From NCBI RefSeq assembly GCF_028502605.1, contig NC_079236.1:496001-560000 (forward strand): a stretch of DNA of 64,000 nucleotides. The letters are read 5' to 3'. The stretch's first letter is position 1. Each line of letters starts with the position of its first letter. A program made the translations under genes and the position numbers. The notes under the pieces are model-generated. The model was not told the DNA's origin. It worked only from the letters and a program-made list of their open reading frames with translations, and ran no database searches. Of this stretch, positions 1-11,900 are shown one piece after another. Source of the DNA: Trichoderma breve. Lineage: Eukaryota; Ascomycota; Sordariomycetes; Hypocreales; Hypocreaceae.

Positions 1-1019
1 TGACGTTGTGGCGATGCAAGGCCCAAAGCTTGTGTCAGGCTGCTGCATTGTGATCAACGCAGACAAGAATTGAGCCCGAATTCAATTGCTGACACTACTG
101 TACAGGCAGGCCCCGCGCACATGGCGATAGGGATAGTGGCGCTACTTCAGTGGGTTCTGGTGCCTGTACGATGGCGGCTAGCGAGCATCTCAGGCGACGT
201 CATCAGCAGGTCTGCTGCCCCACGATAGCAGTTCAGCTCAAGCTGTTAGTGCCACAGTAGCGTCACTAGAATGGATGACATCAAGACTGGCAATGACATC
301 AACATCAGCAGCATTCATGTTATTGCAAAAAAAAGGTGAAGCAATTCGCGATACAGTATACTATAGAAGATGTTGCTAAACCAGAACACCACATCACAGT
401 GCGTGATAATGACTTGCAATTGGCATCTCCAAGCTTAGATGTCTTCCTCTAAGCTCTTCAGCTTTTGCGCCAGGGGATCCAAGCACACACGTAGTAGTAT
501 TTTGATACACTGTAATGCCGAGAGCTTGACTCAACATCAGCTTCCACAACCGCCATTAGAAAATTCCCACCGCACGCCAGTTCCATGTCCCGCTCCTACG
601 TCCATGTCGCCCATCCAGATATACCCAGGATAAGCAATTCGCTGCACCGGTTCCCAATAACTACCCATGACCGGTTGAGATTCCCTGTCGGGTTGACCGG
701 CCCTAGTTCCAATACTCGAAAGGAAATGCTGCATAATACTCGACTCCAGTTGAGCAAAGGTCCAGCATTGCAAGTTTGCGGAAATCAAGTTTCGTCGTCG
801 ACACAAAGTCACAAGCGGCAAGCAAGCCTTGGCCATAGTAACGCGACCAGTTGCCGCAAGTGGTTTGCTAGTTCGCTCGTAAAAGGAACGAAATAATACC
901 AGGATGACCAAATTCCAATTCCATTAACTGTAGAATCCTCGCACATCGCATGCCCAAGGCACTTCGCTCTGTTATCCGAGTTTGTCGCCGTGCACATGTA
1001 GAAAAGATGCGTTCGTTGT
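1..1019. other. Region downstream of the Pom33 gene, no gene recognised
   Basis: I see no gene I can support here. Several short open frames exist on both strands (largest 124 codons), but they overlap one another and show no recognisable family, signal peptide or domain. The part next to position 1019 is probably the 3' untranslated region and terminator of the minus-strand Pom33-like gene. Confidence 0.5.
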
Positions 1020-2269
1020 TTATGACGTCTTCTTGGCAGGGCCAGCGCCAACGTACTTGCTCACCTCGGTGACATCGTGGAACTTAATAGTAATGCCCTT
1101 GATAACGTCCCAGGCTTGCTTGAGCTGAGGCGGGGTTCCCTGGGCTCCGACAAAATGATCGGCCCGCGCGTTGACGTGGGCAAAGGCTGACTGGACGTGG
1201 CTGCTCTGGGCGTAGCGAGCTCGGACGAAGACGGTATACAGGCCAAGCAAAATCCACGACCTACGCTGGAAAAGGATGGCTGAGAGCAACACTCGAACCC
1301 ACAGAGCAATCTCGAGGTAGGCGACAACGGTCATAGAGAAGTCGTAGTACTCCTTGACAAAGTTTCCGATCTTATCGGCCAACGGGTTGGTGGTCTTGGG
1401 TCGAGAGACGCCATCGGCGGCAACTGGAGGGGGGCTGAAGACGGGGATCAGGTTGGCGCGAGAGTAGGTGGCCACATGGAAGATGGAGTAGACGGAATAA
1501 GGGAGCAGGGCGAGGGGGTACTGAGGAGAGAAGAGCCAGACGAGGGCCATGACTATTGAACCGTTAGTCGAGAGATACAGTACCCCTCGCCAGCAGCGCG
1601 ACGAGTCTAGGTGGACATTTGGGCTTACCCAGGTACTGGACGTTCTCGTCAGCAAGGAGGCCGAGGGCACCATTAGGGGCTTTGGTTCCGGTCTTTGCAC
1701 GAGCTCGCTGCGTCTTGTAGACAACGATTCCATAAGTCAGAGCGGCGGCGGCAAATGATGTCCGGTATGAGAACTGTGCCATGCGGCTATAGTAGTTCAT
1801 GAACAGCCATGACAGGGCGTATCGGGAGGTGGTAAGGATAAGAGTCAGGTGCCTGAGATGGACGAAATGTCAGTCGTGTGTCTCATGTCATGTTGCGGTT
1901 CTACCAATGATTTTTCCTCTCCCTCGTCCACGCTGTGTTCCCCCTGTGATGTATGGAGATTCTTGCTCGTCGTCATCGTCGGGTATCAGCGGAATGCGTG
2001 GAAGAGGCCAAGCACGGTCCGGCGGCGGGATAGGGTCGAGGTAGAGCTTGAAGTAAAGCTCTTTCAGGGACTGGTAGGAGGAGGCTTACCCGACAAACCA
2101 GGCGACTGTGGGAACAAAAGGATTTGGGTTAGCAAATATGCACGTGCAAACTCGGCACAAAGGGAAAACAAAAACATTCGAGTTTGAAGAACATACACTG
2201 AAGCGTCTGAGCCAGAGCCAGGAAGCGCTCCTGTAGCGGGAGGTTAGCGTTTGGCGGAGGAGGAGCCAT
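1020..2269 (-). CDS. Pom33/TMEM33-family ER and nuclear-pore membrane protein
   Basis: Four exons, complement of 2197-2269, 2090-2105, 1629-1852 and 1020-1552, give 281 residues and a closed frame. The splice sites are GTATGT/CAG, GTAAGC/CAG and GTAAGC/TAG; the second exon is only 16 nt. The N-terminus begins MAPPPPNANLPLQERF and is followed by the family hallmark QFAWFVGH. Several hydrophobic segments follow, then a basic C-terminus ending KKTS. The TMEM33/Pom33 family (yeast Pom33/Per33, fission yeast Tts1) sits in the ER and nuclear envelope, where it shapes tubules and supports nuclear-pore distribution. It is a housekeeping gene and so probably marks the left border of the biosynthetic region. 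The start is the first ATG that keeps the conserved N-terminus. The family call is strong; the role is by homology. Confidence 0.88.
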
Positions 2270-5195
2270 GGTGTCGTATGAATTGCTGTCGCCAGCTGAG
2301 GGGTCGTGACGTTAGGCAAAGGGCAGCGATGACGATGAAGCTTCGAGATGGCGCGCAAGAAGCTGATTTGCTGTGATGAGGGGTAGCTTCGGAAGAGGTA
2401 AACAAGGCCGAGATGCTGGGCAACGATGCGGGACAAGATGTTTTCGAGGTCGAACCAACCGTTCGTGATATAAGAGAGCAGTAGAACAAGCAGAAGAACA
2501 GACTGATGCAGTTGGAAGAAGATGAAGCAGATGGGAAGAAAAGAAAACGGAGGGAAGAAGGAAGCCAGCTTGTTTGGCTAGTGGCTGGTGTGGAGTTCTA
2601 TTGGCTTCCAAGGTGGCAGAAGAAAAAAAATAAGTGGATGCGTCACTGATAGTGGTCTGAACACGTTCTTGGATCTTTGATATCAGCTGTGATGGCTTGA
2701 GGCCAGCTTTCATTAGGATTTGAAGCTGGTTTTGCTGCCTGGTGGGCTCTTTTTGCATGATTCTTTATCTCTTTGCAAGGCCACGAGTGCGGCTAGAGCT
2801 GGGCATGTGCTTCGTTGGTTGATGGAAATGACGCTGTCTTATGACCCAAGAGGCTGAGATTAGTCATCTCAAATCATTCATATCGATTTATTTCGCCTAC
2901 ATTTCATCTGATCTTTAATCTACTACGAGATGCCCTTCCTCATGCTTCTCTTTAACTGTGTATTGATGCGTCTCGATATTCATCAACATCTGCATCATCT
3001 TGCATGTGAATGTGAATGTAAATGATGATTTCCACCCGGCCAGCATTCCAAGGACTCACTAGCACGGGTTAATGCTCCGATCTGCCGGCTATGATGAGTG
3101 ATGACGACAAGAGGAGACGTAGCCAATGACGAATGGCACAATCTGGGGTTTCCTTGTGGCCACCTAAACTCTGGAGCTGTTTTCGTCTCCCGTCGACTAG
3201 CTGCTAGTCCATCCCCACGCCCCCCAAGCCTAAAGCTCCAGATCGCCGTCTGCTAACGAGATGCCATGGAAACCTCAGCTCGTGGCATCTGGATGGGCAT
3301 GGAAGAGCACTCCGACGAAGCCGATATTCGTGGCAGCTCCAGGGCCGAAAGTCATAGCGAAAGAGTAGGATCAGAGTATCAATATAGCCTTTTAGCTCAC
3401 TGAAGGGGGATAATGATGGAGGATTAATGCTTTTAATCCAGGGAATATTAGATCTCTAGTAGGTAGCCCTACGACTTCAAGTCCGGTATAGCAAGATATA
3501 GAGAAAATATCCGCCTAGGCTTGCTTCTACATGCATTCGCTATTACTGTTGCAACAGGTCTCTTTAGGTAACATCTGCCACTATCACTCTATTACTAGGA
3601 CACAAATTTGAGACAAGGAGTAAGGCTGGATAGCTCATAATCTACTCGTTATGCTTATATTGATGACGTCTGGAAATGCCCACCCCTGTAACTCATGAGG
3701 GAACAACACGAATGCAGCCGCCGCACCTTCAGCTTCTACATATCATTTCCAAAGGCATTTGCTGCTTCATAGATAGTACCGAGACTACTTCTCATCTATT
3801 AATTATTGATTCACTCTAATTTGCGAGTGTGCTGTAGCTCCAATTTTCCAGGCTCCAGGGTAGGCTACAGATGTCTTGTGCATCCTCATATTTCACCACG
3901 AGCTACTTACTGCTGTATGCACGCCGTACGTAAAATCTCTCTGGTATGAAAACATTTGAAATCATTCTGTATTTCATTGCATAAATTTCCGCACCATTTA
4001 TTGCAACGTAATATCAAGGAATACTCTCACACATGTGAACGGTGACTTGGTTCATAGCCTCATAGCCACTGGCGGCTTGTAGGCACTCTGTCCAACTGAA
4101 ACATCTTCTCATCTATGATGCCTAACTACCTATGCCCTTCGCCAGCCATAGCTACCTATCGAAATCTCCGAGACATTCTTATGACCAGTCGCATTTTCTG
4201 ATCAGACTTTTCTTGTATATCACCCGGTGCGCTTATATTGGCATAAAATAGAACGCGAGCCCCTATGTAAGCGATGATATTATAACAATGGTGGTGGCAA
4301 AAACTACGCTGATTGACATATATAGTCTTCTACACTTTAATTCTCCCTTACATGGCACATTGTATCTTCAATACGAAGCATTGGCCTCCCTGATTGGGGA
4401 CTGCGAATCTGTGCCCAGGTAGAGGTGTCTCCCTTTTTATGTTGGTGGAATCCTCCAAGGCATCCCTTGCATATATGCATTTAATTTGGGATGCGTCTCA
4501 AGCCACTCCTTTGACGTGGAGATTACCCACTGGCCGGAAGGAAGACATGTAAAAAGGACGCAGATGAAACACCAGATACATTCCACACAAACACACTCGC
4601 ACGTGTTACTTAAAACATACTCGCGTATTCCCGAACCAATGTTGACTTTGGAATTGATCACGGCATCTCACTCTGAAGCCTGTGGGTTGTTCTGCTATCA
4701 ACATCTGTTAACATGAGAAGATGATGGTAACAGATGTCATTTTCTCTCTCTATTGAACAGCTGGTGACAAGGAGATATATTACCTACATGTAGTGCTAGC
4801 GAGAGGCGCCTAATGAACTGTTGGGATTGACGAGATGAACAGATGTCAATCTCTTTAGTCCCAACGTGTAAATTGGCGTTGTCTGATATATCCACTTTAT
4901 GTTTCTCATGACAGCTGACATTCGTGTCTTGGTTCTTGTGGCTGCGCTTTAGTTAGGAGAGAATATCATCCCTCCGTGGGCACCAACGATACTCCGCAGG
5001 TAGCTTGAATCTGTCTCATATCGTCTCTATTTCCATCAGAAAATGGATAGCCCACTTCTCTTCGAACTTCTTTTCACACTACAGCTGTCGTGTAATTGAA
5101 CCTATCATCGCAAGCTACCCAACGCCAATACTCAACGTGTATCCATGCAGATTGGGTAGGGTAAAGTCCCCTACGGCCATAGCCAATACGACATT
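2270..5195. other. 2.9 kb gene-free spacer upstream of the NRPS
   Basis: This spacer separates the start of the Pom33-like gene from the NRPS start. It holds only short unconvincing open frames (under about 150 codons, antisense or overlapping). It must contain the promoter of the Pom33-like gene and that of the giant NRPS. I looked for adenylation-domain motifs (SGSTG/PKG, TGDL, YGPTE) that could restore the missing part of the NRPS starter A domain and found none. No TCG-N5-CGA palindrome was seen. Confidence 0.5.
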
Positions 5196-5910
5196 ATGGC
5201 TCTAGAAAACCTTGATATGCGACAGCGTCTGGAAAGGGAGCTTTTGAAAGATGAAGCTCTCAACCAAGCCAAAATTCTGAACTTGACTTCCCAAAACGAT
5301 GAACCCCAGTGGGCCGTGGCCATCTCTTTAAGTAAATCGAGCGGAAAAGACCAGGCAGATGCCTCGAGCATCATAAAAAGAGCCCGTAAAGCCCTTCGGA
5401 AACTGAAAGATCAAAATAAGGACGAAAAATTCCCAATTCCCAAGAGATGGACTATTCTCGACGAGCTTCCAACGACCCCACAGGGGCAGGTGGATGAGAG
5501 AGTCCTCTATCGCCTGCTGACTGCTTGGGATGTGACCGAATCCAATCTCTCGCCAAAAGAAAAGAGGGTACATATAGCTGCTCAAGCAGCTCGCGCAGAT
5601 AATAACCGAATTCCTCACGATGAAATACCTACGAAAGAAACAGAGCTAGTGTTACGAGAATTCTGGGGCAGAGTGCTCAATCTTGAACCTCAGGATATAG
5701 GTATCAAGGACAATTTTCTGGTCCTTGGCGGGGATTCAATCAACGCCATAGAGCTTGTTGCATTAGCCGAACAATATGGCATCGGATTAACAGTCACCGC
5801 AATAGTTGGCAATCCTGAACTCCAAAAGATGGCCGCCATGGCAGCTATAGATGAGGAAAATAGCGACGCGTATATTGCCGAACCTCTGAGTTTGCTACCA
5901 AAGATGGAGA
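5196..5910 (+). other. NRPS loading region: A-domain stub plus T0
   Basis: The first ~130 residues resemble only the C-terminal subdomain of an adenylation domain (IPKRWTILDELP, then PQGQVDERVL). At the A10 position, where the catalytic lysine normally sits (NGKxDR), there is glutamine. The ATP-binding core is absent, so this stub cannot activate a substrate. The T0 that follows is intact (LGGDSINAIELV) and keeps the serine that carries phosphopantetheine. Loading in trans by an acyl-AMP ligase, an acyltransferase or a PKS is the simplest reading. Confidence 0.8.
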
Positions 5911-8900
5911 TCGATGCAACCATAAAAGAAGTTCGGTCTAGATGCCGACTGACAGATGGCGATATCATCCAGGATGTCTTTCCCTGCACAGCCCTTCAGG
6001 CTGGTATCATGGCATTATCAGAGAAGCAGCCTGGCTTGTACATGACGAGGCAGATTTACGAATTGCCAAGCCATGTTGACATCCCGCGATTCAAGGCGGC
6101 ATGGGAAGAGACAGTGGACCGCTATGACAATCTTCGTACCCGAGTGCTGCCCGTTAATGGCCAGACAATCCAAGCAGTGATTCAAAGTGATACTGCTTGG
6201 GAAGATACCGCTGGGGAAACGATCGAGTCGTTCGTAGCGAAATCTAAGGGCATGATAATGACCTATGGAACGCGCTTGTGTCGGTATGGATTAGTGACGG
6301 ATGTAGATGGCAAGTCATACTTTGTCTGGATCATTCACCACGCTGTATTTGATGGATTGACTGCGCGCCTCATCTTCGACAGCTTGTATCAGATATACAA
6401 TGGCCAAGCACAAGGCATCTTACGACCGTATTCGAGCTTCATCAAATACATCATGTCAATTGATCAGGATGCCGCGAAAGGTTTCTGGAAGACTCAGCTT
6501 CAAGACGCCCGCCGGGCCAACTTTCCTCGTAACTTGGGCACAAGATCCGACATGTCAAGCCGTGTAATGACAAGGGAGATTTCACTTCCCTGCACAGCCG
6601 AATTATCTGTCACAAAGGCGACAATATTGAGGGCTGCTTGGGCTATAATCTTGGCCCGATATTGCGATACAGATGATGTATGCTTTGGGACGACTGTTTC
6701 TGGAAGACAGGCTGCCGTCCATGGAATCAACCAGATGCCCGGATTTGTGATTGCTACAGTCCCCGTTCGGATTCGCCTCCAGCCTGGCGAGACTATCGCT
6801 GCCTTCTTGCAAAGTGTCCAGGCTCAAGCGTCTGAAATGGTTCCCTTTGAGCAATATGGGCTACAGAATATCGCAAAAATCAGCGAAGACGCGAGAGACG
6901 CCTGCGATTTCTCCAACTTATTCGTGATTCAACCAGCAAAGTCTCTGACCTCCATGGCAGATTCTGGATCCAAAGACGTGATATTGCTGCGTGGCAGTGC
7001 TGCGGAGAAGAAACTATCCGACTCATCTACACAGAATTACTTCAACTATCCGCTCGTCCTTGAAGCTCTCCTTGATGACGGTCGCGTTGACCTCCAAATC
7101 ACGTACGACTCGAATTCAATTAGTGGCGACGCACTCGAAGCATTGTTCCATCACTACGAACATGTTGTTCAGCAGCTTTTTCAAGCGTCGGGTCAGTCGC
7201 TCAGCACAATAGAAGTTGCTGGAAAATGGGATTTGGAGTGCGCAATGAGGTTCAATCCAGAGACGCCAGAGAATGTAGACCTTTGCATCCATCAGATGTT
7301 TGAGAACCAGGCATTAAGACGGCCAACTGACCTCGCGATATGCGCTTGGGATAAGTCGTTTACGTATAGTGAGCTCAGCAGGGCATCAAATAGGCTGGCC
7401 CATCATCTTGTGAACAAGCTCTCCATACAGAAGGAAGATTTGGTTCACGTATGTTTCGAAAAGTCAGCCTGGTTTATCGTTGCCGTACTAGCTATCAACA
7501 AGGCCGGCGCGGCCTGGGTCCCTCTAGATCCATCTCATCCAGAAAAGCGGCTGAAAGAAGTCGTCTCACAGACCAGGGCAAAAGTTGCGTTGGCTTCGCC
7601 GACATACTCATCGCTATGTGCTGGTCTTGTTGACTCTGTTGTCGAGGTGTGTTCGGCTTTGGATGAGAAACTCGTACACTATGAATGTAGCGCACGAGGA
7701 CCGAAAGTCAGCGTATCTCCGCGGAACGCTGCATATGTATTGTTTACATCTGGAAGCACAGGAGTCCCCAAGGGCCTGGTAATGGAACATGGCTCTGTTT
7801 GCACAAGCCAAGTGGCGATTGCCAAGCGACTTGGCATGACGCCTCGCGTCAGGATGTTGCAGTTTTCTGCGTATGTATTCGATGTCTCCGTGGGAGAAAT
7901 TGTACAGCCGCTCATCACCGGTGCCTGTTGTTGTGTGCCCTCGGAAGCTTCGCGCATGAACAATCTTGCCCAATTCATTCGCGACAAGCGTGTCAACTGG
8001 GCTTACTTTACGCCCTCTTTCGCGAGGACCATCAACCCCAAAGAGGTTCCGGACCTTAAACTCATGTTATTTATAGGAGAAGCCGTACAACGCGACGTCT
8101 TTGATATGTGGGTTGGGAAAACAAGGCTTATAAACGCCTGGGGACCTGCAGAGACGTGCGTATTCAGCAGTATTCAGGAGTGTTATTCGACAGATGAGTC
8201 CAATCTAAATATTGGGCGACCAGTTGGTGCGTTTTGTTGGATTGTTGATTCTACAGATCCTCGGCGACTGGCACCGATTGGAACTGTGGGCGAAATCGTG
8301 GTTCAAGGCCCGACTGTGTTGCGAGAATATCTTTATAATCCGGACAAGACAAATGAAGCAATTGTCACTACAGTACCTGAGTGGGCACCTCACCGCGAGT
8401 CACGAGACTGGAACAGATTTTATAAAACGGGAGACTTGGCCTATTATAATCCTGATGGCACTATGGAGTTTCTTAGCCGCAAGGACACTCAAGTCAAGAT
8501 CCGGGGTCTTCGCATCGAACTTGGTGATATTGAGCATCAAATTCAAAATTCTATGAAAAGTGGATGCCAGACGGTCGTGGATGTCTTCAAGGCCGAGACA
8601 GGTTCTCTGTTGGTGGCCTATATCTGCTATACAAAAGAAAGAAGGGCGACTAGCAAGGTCAACGTCGAGAATGATGATATTTTCTTGCCATTCACGGACG
8701 AAATACGATCACAAGTCACAGAAATTATTGGCGAACTCAGCATTTTACTCCCACCCTATATGATACCCAAAGTGTTTATTCCGTGCCATTTCATGCCAGT
8801 TGTATCGTCGGCAAAGCTTGACAGGAATAAGCTGCGAGACACTACACAGAGATTGAGCCGACATGAGTTGGCACAATATTCCCTGGCCTCTAGTAACACT

Positions 8901-11900
8901 AGGAAACCTGAGACAGCCGCTGAGATTCGTATGCAGCAGCTATGGGCAGGAGAATTGAAGATTGCGGCAGAGTCTATAGGACGAGACGACAGCTTCCTAC
9001 ACCTGGGTGGCGATTCTCTGGTGGCCATTCAGCTTGTAACTTCGGCCCGGAAGGCAGGCCTATCACTCACTGTCAAAGACATCTTCGACGATCCCCGACT
9101 ATGGGCTGTATCACTGAAGGCCATTGAAATTGATGCCAGCGCTGCAGCGCTGCATGAGATTCTCCCATTTAGTCTCTTGAACGGCCGAATTAATACCAAC
9201 AATGCTATCGAGACATTGAGGAAATTGTGTAATTTGTCAGAAGAATTCGCTGTTGAAGATGTATTCCCGTGTACATCACTCCAAGAAGGTCTCTTGGCAA
9301 TGTCAACTACTCGGTCGGGTTCGTACATTGCCAAACAGCTGTACCGACTACCATCGGACGTAAACATTGCCAAATTTCAAGCCTCATGGGAGGAAACTGT
9401 CAGAGTCTGCTCCAATCTGCGAACAAGAATCGTCTTGGTTGACGATAGCTGCGTCCAGGTCGTGGTAAAAGACGACGTGGCATGGGATTCAGCTGAGGGG
9501 ACAAGTCTCGATGCTTATACACAAGCTTCCCAGAATCTGGCAATGGGTTATGGATCACGTCTTTGCTGCTATGCAATCATTCAAGAGAATGAAAATGTCA
9601 ACTACTTTGCTCTCAATGCTCATCATTGCGTATTTGATGGATGGAGTCTGCCACTCATCTTCAATACACTCTCCGCAATATATCATGGCAAGACCGTACC
9701 AAAACTCACACCTTATGCCCATTTTGTCAACTATGCAATGAGCTTGGATAGAGATGCAGCTGGAAATTACTGGCGTTCCCAGCTCCAAGGCGCCCAGCCA
9801 GCTTCATTCCCCTCTACTGAAGAGGCACAGTCGCAGCGCAAAGTGACCCGTGTGAGAACTCATAGCATCCAATTTCCCCAACCTGTTAACCGATCGGTTA
9901 CCAAGGCATCAATCCTGCGTGCTGCCTGGGCAATTGTGCTCTCCAGATACAGTGACACGAATGACATCTGCTTTGGTACCGTAGCCTCGGGCCGCAATGC
10001 CAATATGCATGGCTTAGAATCGGTTCCTGGATTAGTTGTGGCGACGGTACCCGTCCGAGTTCGGCTTGATGGCCAGCAGTCAATTAAATCATTCCTTCAG
10101 AATGTTCACAATCAAGCCTTCGAAATGATTCCGTTTGAGCAATATGGCCTGCAGAATATTTCGAAGCTGAGCAAGGAAGCTCAGCAGGCATGTGATTTTA
10201 CCAGCCTTTTAGTAGTGCAGCCGGCGCCCATACATGATGCTGCTGACTCTCTATTAACATCGGTCAATTCTAAAGGCGACCTTTATGAGAAAATGCTACA
10301 TAACTACCTCAGCTACCCACTAGCACTGCAGTGTTATTTGGGAGAAGATCAAGTGGCACTGGAGTTTATATACGACGAGAATGTGCTCTCTGATTGGAGG
10401 GTCCAAGCGTTGTCAATACACTTTGACAATGTTGTGCGACAACTATGCGAGCAAGAAGACAGTAGCCTCGGTTCTATTACGATAGCTGGCTCTTGGGATC
10501 TCAAGCATGCCACAGAATTGAATCCCCCAATAACTGTTGTTGAAAGCTGTGTTCCTGACCTGATATCCCAACAAGTTATGAAGAGGCCGGAGCATGAAGC
10601 TATTTTCTCGACCGAAAGATCTTTTACATATGCAGAACTCAACCGGCTATCCAGCCTTCTGGCTTCCCACCTCTCAGATTTAGGAGTAGGACCAGATGTC
10701 ATTGTCCCGTTCTGTATGGAAAAGTCCGCTTGGGGAGTTGTTGCTATGCTCTCTATCATGCAAACAGGCGGAGCATATCTTCCACTAGACCCCTCACATC
10801 CGATAAATCGAAGACGGATGATTGTGGAAGAAGTTGGTGCTAGTATAATTATAGTGTCGCCTTTAACGTCTTCAACATGCGATCAGCTGGCCAAACACAT
10901 TGTTGTTCTATCAGCTTCGCTGATGGAGAGACTCTCTATATCTCTTCAACCTGCTTCCAAGAAAACAAAGAAGTGTTCTCCTAGCAATGCTGCTTATGTA
11001 TTATTTACTTCGGGCTCAACGGGAAAACCAAAAGGCACAGTCATCGATCATTCTGCCGCTTGTACTAATATTTTGGACTTTGGGAGGATTACGGGATGGA
11101 ATGAGTCTTCGAGATGTCTCCAATTTTCGTCTTACACATTTGATGTTAGCGTGGCAGAAATCTTTCCCACACTTGCATTTGGTGGCACCATATGTGTACC
11201 ATCCGAAACGGAGCGCCTACAGAACATTCACGACTTTATGCAAAGAGCAAATGTCAACATTGCTACTCTCACACCATCATTTACTCAAATACTGGATCCA
11301 AATGAGATCCCTCAATTAGACATTCTGGTCCTCGCCGGCGAGCCATCTACTCGAGATTTGTTGGATACCTGGTGTAAACGAGTTAAGCTCATCAACGGAT
11401 ATGGCCCAACAGAGACAACTATGGCTTGTGCTACACACGAGTTCAATATAGATGACAATCCCACAAACATTGGCCGACCTTTTAATAGCGCCTGTTGGAT
11501 TGTTGAGCCGCATGATTATCATAAGCTTGCGCCTATTGGTTGCGTTGGCGAGTTGGTCGTCCAAGGACATACCCTGAGCCGTGGCTACATAAATGAGCCT
11601 GAAAAGACGCAGGCGGTATTTCTCTCAGAACTTCAGTTTGTTGCGTCTGGACCGAGTCATTTTTATTTGACTGGAGATTTAGTGAAATACAATTCTAGGG
11701 GAGAAATGGAGTATCTCGGCCGGAAGGATAAGCAGGTCAAGATTCGTGGTCAGCGTGTGGAGCTTGGAGAAATCGAAGCCAGCATCAAGCGCATTAGACC
11801 GGAAGTTGCTCAAGTAGGCGCCGAGGTTCTGAGGCGAGAAACTGGAGATTTGTTGGCTGCATTTATATCCTTCAAAGAAGAATATAACAGCCCGCCAACA

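Noticed and set aside
537..911. 124-codon minus-strand frame as a gene
   Set aside because: Overlapped by frames on the other strand, no motif, and it sits in the expected 3' region of the Pom33-like gene.
2270..5195. A lost starter adenylation domain upstream of the NRPS
   Set aside because: I searched for SGSTG/PKG, TGDL and YGPTE-like segments and found none; no splice acceptor joins a plausible exon to the start at 5196.
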